A DNA stretch of 64,000 bases from assembly GCF_028476545.1 (NCBI RefSeq), contig NW_026732714.1:1-64000 (forward strand). The letters run 5' to 3'. The notes under the pieces are model-generated. The model was not told the origin of the DNA. It ran no database searches and worked only from the letters and a program-made list of their open reading frames with translations. A program made the translations under genes and the position numbers. The DNA comes from Physella acuta. Its lineage: Eukaryota > Mollusca > Gastropoda > Physidae. Positions 1 through 16,900 of the stretch are shown here, one piece after another (the stretch's first letter is position 1; each line of letters begins with the position of its first letter).

Positions 1-238
1 ACCCAACAAAGATAAAAAATTCAGTTCCAAGTTGCTGTGTGTTTATTTTTTGTGGTAGACCCTAAACGTTTTTCTTAGTTTTCGAATACATTTTGAAGTC
101 TGTTACAAACAAATTAGCAAACAAAGTATGCAATTTAAAATTTTAAATGTCCAGATACTTTCAATCCTAGCTTTCATTTTATTTTGTTAAGTGAAGTAGA
201 GTTTCTCTGTCCTCGGGTTATGAAGGGATGGTGTCCAT

Positions 239-457
239 CAGTGTTTCTTCCAGACTTTTTTCTCCGGGGGGGGGGGGGGGGGCACTTGAAATTTTCGGGG
301 GGGGGGGGCGGTAGACTTTCCTCGGGGGGAGGGACACTGTTTAAAAGTATAGTATTTTTCTATATAAATTTCATTTCGTTCGGGGGGGAGGGGTAGACTT
401 TTTTCGGGCAGAGCCCCCCCCCCCCCCCCCCCGAAGAGATGTCTGGAAGAAACTCTG
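239..457. mobile_element. Short non-autonomous hAT-like element, family with CAGTGTTTCTTCCAGAC ends
   Basis: Terminal inverted repeats CAGTGTTTCTTCCAGAC and its near-complement enclose a G-tract-rich body. The 8-bp direct repeats GTGTCCAT flank it exactly (231-238 and 458-465). CAG...CTG ends and an 8-bp duplication fit hAT transposons. It has no coding capacity. Confidence 0.85.
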
Positions 458-904
458 GTGTCCATATAGGCGCTATATACTGTTTTTTATATATCTAGCG
501 GTCATCCCACTTTAAGACATGCTTTGAGAACCATTGTTAAAACAGACTAGAAACTGAAACAAGGAAAAAAATGTGTGTTGGTAAATTGACTGAACACTGT
601 CACCTGACACACATCGCCACAGCATATTTAGATGTTCATTTTGATAAGAGGCAGGTTGCTCATTTACATAAATAATGACATGACTTCTAAGAAGTGGGGA
701 AACAGAGCGTGTCAATTATCAGTATGCTCATGTTGTTTTAATTATATTTTTTAACAGAGCTTTAGCATGGGACGGTGTACGTGGGAAATAGTTATAATAT
801 GTCTACACTTCCTGAAGTCGTAGTGAGAAATAGGAGTGTTTTTCTCGACGGTTCGTGGACATTTGTTTTAGAGGGGAGGGTGGGGGAAGAAGTATAGTGA
901 CATG

Positions 905-1241
905 CAGTGGCGTAGCGAGGTCGGGTATAACCGGTGCGGCACTTAATGGTGTCACCCCCCCAGAGGCGTAGCGACCCTTCTCGGCGCCCGGGGACAAACT
1001 TTCAATTTTCAATCTGCACCCCCCTCCAAACTTTCAATTTGCACCCCCCCCCCCTTCCACCCCTTGTTAGGGTTTGTCAAATTTGCTCTTAAAAGACTTT
1101 AACACTCGAATTAATCACTTAATTTAGTGGAATTGTCATTTTTCTCTATATATTTTGCTGTTGTTTGCCTTGGTGTCACCCCCTACCCTAAATGGTGTCA
1201 CCCGGTGCGGGTCCGCATCCCCCCCCCTCGCTACACCACTG
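905..1241. mobile_element. hAT-like short element, family with CAGTGGCGTAGCGAGG ends
   Basis: Terminal inverted repeats CAGTGGCGTAGCGAGG and CCTCGCTACACCACTG are flanked by exact 8-bp repeats GTGACATG (897-904 and 1242-1249). The body carries repeated GGTGTCACC segments and C runs. Non-coding. Confidence 0.9.
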
Positions 1242-1345
1242 GTGACATGTATTAGGAAGATGTTTCTTACTAAACACATATATAAAAATAAAAATAATTC
1301 TTAAAAAAAATAAAAGAAAACGAATTTTGTTGTTTTCCTTGTTGG

Positions 1346-1672
1346 AGGTAGGCCATACATAAATGAGAGGATTATATACTTGAGGATAGGCGAATTAAGG
1401 CGATAATGTGCGAAGTGTGGTGGTAATGTGTGTCTGGGTGGGGGGCGGGGGATGTGACGTGGTATAGGTCTATACTTTGCGTTTATAAAAAATTAAATAA
1501 TTGAAAATAATGTAAATTTTCTTTAGATTTGATGGCTAGTTATTTGAAGGGGTGGGAGGAATTTTACGATGCCTTCATGTAGGTTTTTTATGTAACGACG
1601 TGTGATGATAGGTGAACGGGGGGGGGGGGGTGCATAACCAACTCAAATAATCGTATGGACGCCTTATGGTAA
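1346..1672. mobile_element. Decayed copy of the GGGGTCGTCC element family
   Basis: GGCCATACATAAATGAGAG at the left and AATCGTATGGACGCC at the right resemble the family ends, with a G tract and GATGTGACGTGG between them. Identity is low; this is an old remnant. Confidence 0.4.
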
Positions 1673-2368
1673 ATCTAGCTCTCTATAATTAATATCTACC
1701 AGCATCTAGTATTCTAAATTATTCATTACTGCTTGCTATAATAGCTTATGAATGATAAATATATGTAATTTCCCTGTGGTCGCAATTTAAATGCCATAGC
1801 ACACATAATTATTTTCTATACTGGTCATTTTAAAATCGGCTAAATAGGCCTACGAAGATCTTTTTAAAATTTTAAAATATAATCCTAAATTTTAGAAGTG
1901 AGGTCAGTCTATATAGGCTACTTCTACTGCATGTTTTGAGTGGGGCTTGTAGGTCTGTTAGCTACAAACTGTGCTTTTGTCCAAGCTTCCCACATTTAAT
2001 GAAGTATTTTCACGACAATCCCCCTCCAAACACACACGAATACAGCGCTAAAAAGACATCTGCTTTGGCAATTTTAGAGTAACACACTCGGCTAGCATTC
2101 CACGCCGTTATAAAACTGCTAAGCCTACGTGCCTACACATCGGCTGTGTAGAAACAAAATATGGCTGCAACACCACACGACAGAGCAGTAGATTTTTATT
2201 TTACTGCTGGGAGATTATCGACAGGTCGCCTGTACCATAAATGCTATTGCAGATTTCTAACTAGAAAACGCCACCGCCCTGATTTAAAAAAAAAAGAAAT
2301 AAAAGGAAAACAAGAGTGAGTCCGCTGTTCTAATGAATGAAAAACGGCGAGCACAGGGAGAAGACACG

Positions 2369-2382
2369 GTTGCCATGGAGAC
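2369..2382 (+). promoter_or_regulatory. X-box (RFX)-like motif
   Basis: GTTGCCATGGAGAC matches the left half-site of the RFX X-box fully and the right half-site partly. It lies in the G(o) upstream intron, in a less AT-rich stretch. Confidence 0.3.
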
Positions 2383-3380
2383 TGATGAATGAGGATCGAT
2401 TACCATTGCCGACGTTTTTGTCGCTTGGCATCAGGGGCGGATCCCTGTTTCTGACATCATTTACCCAGCCTTGATTTGGTTTAACTTGTTCACTAAAACA
2501 CTAGGCTTACACACGGGCAATGTTGCCGTGTCAACAGCGTCCATTTGTTTGGTCGAAATATGCTAATCTAGCCCTAATTCTGACACAACGGGGTGTAGCT
2601 TGCTTGAATGTTTCAAGGGAGGAAAAATCATTCCCGTGTCAAGCTATTGATTTATTGCCCCGTTTCATGGATGCCAATAGAATAGAATTGAATAGATTAT
2701 GTAGCGATGGATAAAGCATAATTAAATAAAATAACTCCAGCAAATACCATTGCAGCTTGAAAATTGTAGTTAATGTTTAAAACAAATGACTCATAAAAAA
2801 ACCTAGTACTACTATATACTGCTGCAGTGCAAAATCTCTAGGCTTACATCATGGTTCTGCTAGTCAGTTTTTACAGAAAAAGAGAATTGCCTATTATTGG
2901 ACTGGTTATAGATCTAGGGCTATCTGTATATAGTCTAGGTTATTTCTGAATCCATCAATAATAAAAGAATAAAAGGTGTTTTAAAAAAAAAAATATTGAG
3001 CTTTTAGGCATAGTTGTAATGTTAAGTGTAAAATATGAACTAAGGATAATTTTTTCTTGTAGATCTAATGGTATGCAATGATTATGATTTTGACAATTGT
3101 TTAACAACAAGATCTATATAATTAAGTTAAATCACCAGTGCAATAAAAAAAATTAAGGCCTAGACTTATTGTTATTGCATTTTTTTTTTAAGTGCGCACA
3201 TGGGCTTTTATATATTAGGATATTCAGCTTATATTGTTAAAATTTATAAACATCCCACTCTTAGCTAATTCTACTACGAGGATGTGGTACATTGCTATAA
3301 CCTCCTCGACCTTTTTACTAAAGCCAGAGGTAGAATTGTGATGAAAAAGTTTAATTTTATTGAATTGGCTTAGCCAATTA

Positions 3381-3610
3381 TGTTAGTCCCCTTTTTGAAA
3401 CTGGCAGTTCATGGGTCAAATGAAGTAGAGTTTATCTGTTTTCTGTTAACTCGTCATGTGAAAGGATACTGTTGTCAGCACTATACCAAACCACCTTTAC
3501 TTACCCTAAGTGAGTCAGGTACCCATCAGAGCTGGGTGGGACTCAGGGATGTCCTACGTGATCCAAACTCAAGACTTTTGGGTTAGCAGTCATGCACTCT
3601 GTCATCCAAT
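3381..3610 (-). repeat. tRNA-derived SINE with conserved central domain
   Basis: Read on the minus strand: a tRNA-like head (GAGTGCATGACTGCTAACCC, then B-box-like TTGAGTTTGGATC), then CCCAGCTCTGATGGGTACCT, AGTAAAG, TAGTGCTGACAAC, AACAGATAAACTCTACTTCAT and a 3' GGGGACT end. The same body appears in opposite orientation at about 24425-24636. Confidence 0.75.
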
Positions 3611-3690
3611 CTTGCTAAAGTCTCACATAGCCTTACACATAATTCTTAGACAAGAGCTATCATGTCCCTCATCAAAATCTTAACATTAAA

Positions 3691-4102
3691 GGGGTCGTCC
3701 ATAAATGAATTCACACTCGTAGGGGGGAGGGGGTCCGTAATTTTTGTGATGGTGTATGATGAGGGGGAGTGGAGGTTCGGATGGTGCGACGTCACACTTT
3801 TGCATTATAAAAATGCCAATGTGAGGAAGAACGAATTTTAGACGTTTTTTTAGCGTTCTTAGAAAACTGATTTAATAAATTGTAATAGGAATTGATTAAA
3901 ATACTCTATTTTGACAGAGTTCAGACAAAGTTTTTATTAAAATATCGATGTTTTAAAAAAAAATTCAACTGCAGAGTTGGGGGGGGGGGTTTGCAGGCTG
4001 AGGTGTGACGTCCATTTTAGGGGGAGTGGCTTTTTGTGACGGAGGGGAGGGGGGAGGTAAAAATCATCAAAAAAAAGCATGACGTCATTTATGGATGACC
4101 CC
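3691..4102. mobile_element. Short DNA element with GGGGTCGTCCATAAATGA ends (PIF/Harbinger-like)
   Basis: The ends GGGGTCGTCCATAAATGA and TCATTTATGGATGACCCC form inverted repeats, and AAA flanks both sides. The body has a CGTCACACTTTTGCATTATA segment shared by all copies and G tracts near both ends. No coding capacity. The 3-bp duplication points to PIF/Harbinger-like elements, but the class is not certain. Confidence 0.8.
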
Positions 4103-4187
4103 AAAGTACTTATTTCTTTTTTATGCAAATTTTAAATTTCTTCTTACTTCAAGCACTTACTGAACCCTGATGCTACTTTTTTTTCAG

Positions 4188-7906
<3,719 letters not shown>

Positions 7907-7963
7907 ACACTCTATTTCATTCATCTATTTTCCTTTTGTTTGACTCACAAGGACAGAGATATG

Positions 7964-7969
7964 AATAAA
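7964..7969 (+). terminator. Proximal poly(A) signal of the G(o) alpha gene
   Basis: AATAAA lies 58 bp past the stop codon, in AGATATGAATAAATGTTG. It would give a very short 3' UTR. More distal AATAAA hexamers (for example near 12306 and 12549) could give long 3' UTRs instead. Confidence 0.4.
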
Positions 7970-10900
7970 TGTTGTTCTAATGGGGAAAGGATGCGAGTAA
8001 GGCAAGGGAAGCAACCTGATGCACTGGCCTTCTGGAGCGTTAGTTAGTAGAATATAATGACCAACATGGGTTTTAAATGTGAAACAAAAACAGTGTTTTC
8101 AATGTTCTGACCTGATGCTGTTTTAGCCAAGAGGACACACACCTATCATAAACTGTGTGCTAGAGGTATTGAAATATAAGCTCAGCTAGATCGTCATTTC
8201 TTATTCACTAGAAATTTTTAAGATTTTCAGAGTTTTTGGAGTGTTTGAAGCTTGTGGCAGCCATTTTTTTTTAAAGTAGGAAGATACTTGCATGGTAAGC
8301 AGGGGCATTTTAGAGTTTAAATTTTATATTTTTAATGTAAAGGATTGTCAAAGAACAACACCATAAATAATCAAGTTTTTATTACAATTTAATTTTTTTT
8401 TTAATTGTGTGTCTAAAAGTTTTTGAGGAAATTAACTCCTTTAACAATGTCATAATCAATATTTTTTTGCTGTTCATTCACTTTTGGTTATCATATTTCT
8501 ATCAAACTATACTTTGTGAACTTGCAACTTTAGTTGTAGAGTTACACCCTATTAAGTAGTTCACTTATCTCTTTGCTGTTTTTTTTTTTTTAATGACATT
8601 TAATTTAGAATGTATTAGTTAAATACTAATGAATTTAATTCATCTCACACTAAACAGATGACAGGCTAAGCCTGCACATTGAAGGCATCAAATTATAACT
8701 TTAAAACAAGAAACTGGTTAAAAGGCACAAATATTAAAGGAAAAAGTAAAAGCAATATTTTTAAACATCCTCCTCACAAAGTGAACATGTAAAGCTCATT
8801 GACTTAACAGATACCCTTAGTACCAAGGTTTTAAAAAACAAACTAACTCACTGTTCTTACGAAACTTCGAAACTAGTTCATTAATAATGTTAATTCTGAC
8901 TATAGCTTAGACAAGTTTTGTTTATTACATTTTTTAATAGAACTTCAGATAAACTAAAAGAATTTTTTTTTCTCTACCAGAGTGTCATTCTGTCAAAATT
9001 AATTTGGCCGTGAAAAGTTTAAAACAATTTTGTAAAAGTTCTAATTTTAAAAACTACAGCTGTTATGCTACAACAGGGCATTATATTTGTAATATGTATG
9101 AGCTGATTTTTATTAGAAAATATAACTCATAATACAGCTTGATTCCCCCCCCCCCCCCTCCCCCAATTAATTATACTAAGAAGCTTAGTTAGCTTAGTTA
9201 ATATGTGGAGAAACCTGTGTTAAAAATATGTGTCGCAATGACATTGCATGGGACTGTAAAAAAAAAATAAGCCAAGATCTCCATCACTAAAAAAGAGCCC
9301 ATTTTTCAATATTTTCCTTAGACGGTAAAAAATCACTACTTTGATCACTACTCAATTTAAATGATTTATTTTAGTTTGGTATGGGAAAATTTGATAAAGG
9401 AAAGTTTACTTGTTTATTGAAAATGGAGATAAACATGCATACACAATTAAGTCATGTTGACTAAATGTATGTAAAAAAAAAAACAATACTGACTGTAAAA
9501 GCACAACATTAACAATAATGCAACCATAGTTTGAGCACAGTAACAATTGAATTGGCCCTATGTTTTTCACTAAAGATATATATATTGAAGAAGAGATATT
9601 ATTTTAACAAAAAGTGTTAGAGATTACTTGCATGCTACATGAAAGTATTTCATAAGCACAGAATAATAGCTCAATTTTTTTCCATCTCCTTTACCTATTT
9701 ATAGAATTTTTTTTTTACATGCGTACTGTTTCATATCCTCCTTCTTATGTTTGGTTGAGTATTCCTTTTTATATGTAGATTTATCTTGTGCATTCCTGTT
9801 TGTTTCAAGGTACACTTTCTTAGTACCCAGTTTAGGCACTTCTATTTTTTCATTAAAATTTGCATTACAACAAAACCTGTTTTATTTTTATTTTTATTTT
9901 TTTTTAAATTAAGAAAGAACTGTTTTTATGTTTCATTTTTAATACTGATAGATCTTTAATTTATAACTCATTATCATACTAATTAAAGAGGAACTTTTTT
10001 TTTTAAAATTGAAATTATTAACACCCTTTAGTGCAGTACAACCCTTTAAATTTGGATGGCAATGATATATGTTAAATGTAGACCTCAAATGCTGGACATT
10101 TGGTTTCATCACGCGTCGAACATTTAAACTATAAGCAATGCTAGTTTTTTTTTTCTCATTTATTCTTCATCATTTTTTGCTTATAATTATTATAAATATA
10201 TTTTTTAAAATAGTGCATAAAAATAGAGATGAAACAGTTGAAAATTATTCTTTTTACTTTTGACTTAGGCCTATTTAAAATTGTAAGAATATATGGAATG
10301 AATGATATTCTTATGGCTAGTTGATTTACCATTATATACGTGCTCTGTTGTTAGGGTAAAATCTATTGAGGTAAACTCTAAAATCTACTGAGGTAACTTC
10401 TCTTTCATGCATGGCAGTGTTTTTACAAATGTACCCTACCAGTCATTTTTTCTAAAAAAAAAATGTTACTTAGTAAAATTTTTATAGGTTTAGTTTAAAG
10501 AAATGGCATAATATTAAAATTATTACAGTAATATAATAATCAATAGTAATAAATAATAAAAGGTTTTAACCTTTGCATTTTGAAATTAATTATGAAATTA
10601 ATATAGTTCAAGGAAAGGATTGAAAAGGATCTATTTTCAAACACATGTGATACATTATTCTAGATTGGTGATACACCAACTGTTTATTACAACCGAATGC
10701 ACAGATTATAAATTGTACATTTTAGCTTTATCTTTTTTAAATGAAAATTAAAACTAGATTTTTTAATCCTGTAACTTAAACTTAATAGTTCAAAAGTACA
10801 AACTGAAAGAAAAGCAATGTATGAAAAAAAAATTGAAAATTTATAATTATAATTAAAGACCTGTTCTATGAGAACATTATTTTAAAAGAGACATCTATCC

Positions 10901-13900
10901 TTTAAAAAATTATAGGGCAAGATTGTCTGATAAGTTCTGTACTAACTAACCTTTTTGTGTGTAAGGGAATGTACGGTAATAACCAACAACCGTGATGTGT
11001 CTTAATAGGTTAGTGCAAGCATGGTTGTCCACATTCTAGTCTTCAGCAGTTTGAAATAATTTTTTTTCACATGCACAAATTGTTGGTGTGGTAAGAAGAC
11101 ACAAGAACTATTGGATTGTGTAAAAAAAATGGATCAGGAGATGCACCCCCTCAATGTTTTACTTAAAAAGTTAAACCTGCTCATCTCAGATCTTGCGGAC
11201 ATGCCAATGCTTAGAGAGATATTTGCTTTTCATTTTTTTGTGAATGAATCACGGTCATTAACAGATAGTAATATAAATTTAACAGAAAAAAAAAAAGAGG
11301 AAAGGGCTTTTAGTTTTGACAAGGGTATCAGAGCAAAGCAAAATGACATGATCGTGCTGGGTTGTTTTTTTTTTCCTCACTTTTACAGATGGATTTTGTA
11401 CTTTTCAAAACCCTTCTGTATAGACCCTACATTTAAATACTATAATTGTAAAGTATGTTATACATGTGAGTGGGTGCAGTAGTTATTTTTCATGTTTGCA
11501 TCTGTGTGTAGAGAATCACTATGAACTATGTATACAATTATTGCCGCTTGAATGTGCAGTTTTGGATAGTTTTTTTTTTTTTAAATGCCATTGAATGTGC
11601 AGTTTAAGAGTGCACGCGTTTACAATGATTTGAGTGTTTTAACAACGTTCTATAAATGAATGCTTCAACTTGTACATTTTGCACCTTTTTTAAAAAGTTG
11701 TTTTTATCACAATTATTTTATGTTAAAAGTTATTCACTTGTATTACTTTTGTTTGAAAAAAAATTAAAAACATAAGTTTGGACAAATTTACAAGTCTCAT
11801 TTGAAACTACATATATCTTTTAAAATGACGTTGTGAATTGTACCTTTCTCATTTTCTTTGCTATAGGTGTGCCTGTATTTGATAATGTGTACGACAAGCT
11901 ACAAGAATGTGTGTATATGTCACATTTTGAATATCACTTTAAGATGTGGTCAAGTATATCGACAGATTTTAATTGTTATATCTTTGATGTTTTTCTCTAT
12001 GTCCTATTCTCTTTATACTCTGTGTGTCCATGATGAAGAATCTCACTTGTTTCTAGTAATGACTGTACCCTTCACCCTAACTTCAGGCTTACCAGTCTAA
12101 AAGTTAAAAACTATAATTTAGTTTTATTTTGAAATGAGATTTGTGATTCATGGATTTTTTTTTTAAATAATGCCAATGCTTAAGGTGATTATTAAAAAAA
12201 TGTCATAAAATTTTATTTTTTATGTTTAGATGCATTAGACGTTTATATATGCTCACAGATGTATTAGTTAAAAAAATTTTTTCACATCTTTGTCAAAGTG
12301 AAATCAATAAAGCCAAAAAATAAATATTGATGAATTACTTTGCTTTGTGTACACATAAGATGTACTAACAATACAAAATTTGTGTGAACTAGTGCAAAAG
12401 TACTTCTTAAATCATTTCAGTTGTTTTTTTTTGTAACTGGTTTCCATTCTCAAAAAATTGCAATAACAATTAGGTGAAGTTATGGTATATTTAGTAACTT
12501 GCACATGTACTCTGCAAGTGTTTGGCTGTAATTGTACACCGTTAATTAAATAAAGCACACTATGTGCTATTGTGTGAATGTTTGTTGACGCAAGTTCACA
12601 TTTTTTTACAATGCTTTTTTAAACAAAAAAAAACCCAGTTAAATGTAGTCGTTATAATAATCAGCCTGAACACTCCATCTAAAGGGTAAAGTGCATGTAT
12701 GATATGAGCTTTAAATAGCTATAAATCCATGCTTGCGACAAATTAAAAAACAAAAAAGCTTAATAGATAAAGTCGAGGATTTAGATTCAGTAAACCCAAA
12801 TGTTTTCCCCAAAAATTGAAACCCATCCCAATGAAAGATTTTTAACACAGATGAAGGCAGGTCTACATTTTACAATTAAAATGCCGTATCAGTTGTTTGT
12901 ATTCAGCTCTATTTAAACCTAAAAATGTATTTTGGTGAATTTAACTTCTATTGAAAATTACATTTAAATTCATGAATAATTTCCAAAAAGGATTTAATTT
13001 TGTGTGTGAATTTGTTAATCAACTGATTCATTGTAATGCTATAATGAAGTAGTTATCAGTAGGATTAGGTTTTATTACTGAGCCTACTGTCAGCAAGTAT
13101 CTTTTTGCAATTTTATTTCATGTTTATATATATAATTTTATAAATCATCACCCATGTTAAAAGAGAATGTGTGTGATTTTTTTTCTGCTCTCTCTGTGTT
13201 TCATTTAGATAACTACAAGCAAGCATGCTCTGTACATTCAGTCATTATTTTTATAATGTCAAGTAAATCATTGCCTGGTCATTTCTATATGTATAGTTCT
13301 TGGCACCAAGTTGAATAATTCTCAATTTTTTTATCATGTTTGTTTTTACTTAGTAGATCACAGTTATCAGTATTTTTAGTTATAACATTTTTTTTTAAAA
13401 ATAGTTTTTATTTACAATTACACTGTCACAAAATATTCATCAATTATTTTAAATGCAAAAAGTCACATTTTTGGCCAATTTTTTTTTTTTCAAAAATGTA
13501 AATATGTCAGCAATATTTTTTTTAGAACTTTAATGAAAATGAAACTTAAATCCTCTTTAAATTGTAAAGGAACATAAAAGTTTATGTTATGAAACTCTTT
13601 GTGCAATCTTTAAGTTATATTTATATTTAACTATTTATTTCAAATTACATATAAAGACACCATAACATCACTGGTTTCTGTTCCCATTTTACGTTATGCA
13701 TATTTTCCCCCCTTTTTGGTACAAGTTACCCCAAGAATAACATAAAATCAATTTTCTCAGCAACTCTTAAAGATGTTATGATCTTTAGAAAATTAGATCT
13801 AAGTTAACCACATGGTACTACTAGTAAACAATGAATATTTCCTTTCATACTATGTGTTTCCCACTCTGTATTCATTATGAACCAGTTGACAGATAGTAAA

Positions 13901-16900
13901 TCATGGTGCTGGCATCCACCTTGATTTCATTCAGAGAAGAACACGCTGCTTTATATTTTAGTATAGCCAAGTTCCTGTTTTCTGGGTTCAAAATGTAAAT
14001 AAGTGTGGACAGCAATGATTGTGTGGTACCATTTACTCTTTTCACTAGATATGATTCTCCCACAGTAATATCTCATTTGCCAAAACTAATTGTACTTGTT
14101 GACAAATTAATATTTGGAAAGAGAAATTACAGTGGAGAATTTTTGAAATGTGGATTTTGATTTAAACTGTAGGTGCCATTGAAAAAGTGAAGTTGTCCTC
14201 TTTTGAACTAGCTGAAGTAGAATAAGTGAACATAATTTTTAACCTACTTGAATAATTATGTAATTTGTGCAGAAAAAGAATTTAGAAAAAAAAACATCTC
14301 CTTTTTAAAAATGAATTGAAATTTTAAATTATTTTAATTCTTTACTTTTTAAGATGCTTGAAAGCTTTGTCTATTAAAAAAAAAACATGGTGTATCAGTT
14401 ATAATATAAGTTTTAAAAAATAAAATAAAAATGAAACAAAGATTTTGCACATGAAATTATAATATACCAATATGCATACTTTTCCAGCTTCAATGTGTGG
14501 TTTATTGTTGCTAGTGTACACATATGTTGGCCTGTTTGGTCTATGACTGCACCTAGTCTCCAAGCTGACAGCTTTTTTTTTGGTTCGGAGTTTATCCTGG
14601 AATAGTGGTCTGAGCAACTTCAGTGTTCTACATTAGGTTGGTTGAAAAGTAGAAAGAAAAGGGGCAAATAAGGTGGAAAACAATTTTTAAAATCTTCATT
14701 TCAAAATTTTTTGCAAGTTTTTGTGATAAAAAACTCTGTATGATCAAAATGGAGCTGTCAGATTAGAGACATTTAACACATTTTATGTGACTTGTAAACA
14801 TATTTGATATTTCCTTATCAATTTCATATTTGGTGTATGCATAACCGTAATCTTTAACAAATTGTTCCCCCCAATCACGAGAGGTAGTAGTGTTTGTTTG
14901 TTAATGTTTCATGTCATAATTCATCATGTGAATTATTCTAATTTACTTATTACATTGTCAGTCTGTTGGTAACAAAATATATTTGTCTGTTCAAAAGTGT
15001 TTGATAGCCGAATGCCTCAGCTCTGAATTTATTTTGTATGTTAGTTCAATGGGATGTGTGCAATCTTATTATTCATCATTACAATTATCTAGTGAAAAAA
15101 AAAATTTGAAATGGTAAGAAAATTCTTGATTTCAGCATCTTTTCAGTGCAATTGTTTCTATATGTGTAGGTGTTCAACTATTCTTCAATTCACTCCTGCC
15201 TGTGGCGTAGAGCCCGAGGGTCCATAGGGGCGACTTTAAAATTTTGGCTAGCAATGCTCGGCATACAATGCCTCTTTATCTGTGCTCCCTTGTAATTTTG
15301 CACTCCTTTGGACCCTGGACTGCACACTACTACTACTATTACTACTACAACAACATCAGTATCATTTTCAGCAGGAAATAAACTCTCAAACTTTCACAAG
15401 AACAGACTTGATATTTTGCTTTATCCATTATTATGTAGCGGTTAGATGGTCTTAATCCTTATTGTCTAAAAATTACTGAAATAAAATAATGTTCTTGTCT
15501 TGTTGGAACTATGTTGTGTGTTGCTGTAATTTGAAAGGTATAATACTAGAGCCTCACTAACAAGCTTATCAGGTTTTTTGTGTCAATTATAAGAAAAAGT
15601 AAATGTGGCTTAGAATGTAAGTCACAAATATAAGGTAGTAGAGTTAGTCATCTTACAGTTTTTGCAAGTATAAAAATAAATATTCCCGAAAAATTGAAAC
15701 TATTTTATATTGATTTTAATCAAGTAATGAAGATACCTAGCAGCTTTAATTTTTTTTAGATGTTATTTAGCTTGGTTTTCTCTTTTTAAAAACAAATTGC
15801 TACATGGTTAAGTATAACAAATGTACACTAGGAAAGAATGGTCATTTTAAGTGTTTCATATTTGTTACATTAGGTTTTTGAGGTTATCTCTAAAATAGAA
15901 CAGTTACAAAATCCTTATAATAACAAGTTTATGAATGGGCTTAAAAAAAAAGAAAATAAAAAACTTCCGTTCTTTAGATGTCATGTGTTAGAGATTTCAT
16001 TATTTTATTTTATCTTTTTTAGTGATTCAAAAGGTTTTTTTGAAGGTTTATAAAATAATTTTGTATTCAACATCTTCATAGTTAGGACTTAAAAAAAATA
16101 AAATAAGTCAATATTTTAGTTTAAAAATCAATTAGTACCATATTTATTTTCTCCCTCATATTCATTCTTAAGTCAATTAATTTAGTTAAATGACTAAAAA
16201 TATTTGCTATAAAACCCGAGCAGTAGATTGTGATCTAAACTCAATGACAATTATCTGTCTATTAGTGATGTGCACAATTGTCTCTCAGGTAACATTAGAT
16301 CAGTTCACCTCAACCCCCTAAAATTCATCCATTTTAGTGTTATTGGAATTTTTTTTTATCATAGATCTAGTGATTTTAAACTTATTTTCTTTTAAATTTC
16401 GTGACTGAAGAAAATATCGCCACTTATAGCAATAACTGCAACATAGGGAATACTTATAAATACCAGAAATAGAGGGGTCCTATAAGGACTGTCCAAGTGT
16501 AACAAAGGAACCTCCATAAAGTAGATGAAGTGAACACAATTTGAAGTTGTAAACAGCCACATACTCTTCAGCCAAAATGATACCATGACTTTGATGGAAA
16601 ATTAGTCATTGTATTAGAGCTAGGGTATTGGATAGGGCTAGAATTATTTGAGAATTGTGAAGTTAATGACAAAATCTACAATGCTAACAAGTAGATACAG
16701 CTTATCAAAGACCACTGGTCAAGATTACCAACAGCTTAATACTTTTAGGTAATATTCACAATTACATCTGGATATAAATTTCAAAATAACTAAGCAAACT
16801 AACAATTCACCAACAAAGCAGACCATGGATGAAAGATAATTTGAAAATAATGAAAATTCAACCATTTTGAAGAAACAAATTCTGATGCTCTATTGGAGAA

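Larger units (their letters stand above)
1..4187 (+). other. Upstream intron of the G(o) alpha gene, with repeats
   Basis: No coding exon is visible. Because the first G(o) exon in the window begins with a splice acceptor and the protein lacks its N-terminus, this stretch is inferred to be intronic. It contains two short hAT-like elements (239-457, 905-1241), a decayed GGGGTCGTCC-type element (about 1346-1672), a SINE (about 3381-3610) and a full GGGGTCGTCC-type element (3691-4102) ending only 85 bp before the exon. The part from about 2100 to 2500 is less AT-rich and holds an X-box-like motif, so an internal promoter or enhancer is possible. Confidence 0.6.

Noticed and set aside
1-4187. N-terminal exons of G(o) alpha (P-loop GAGESGKST)
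   Set aside because: I looked for the P-loop and the MGC start and did not find them. They must lie to the left of the window.
11111-11482. 123-codon open frame downstream of G(o) alpha
   Set aside because: No recognisable domain, low-complexity Lys/Phe runs and no splice or promoter context. More likely chance in long non-coding sequence.
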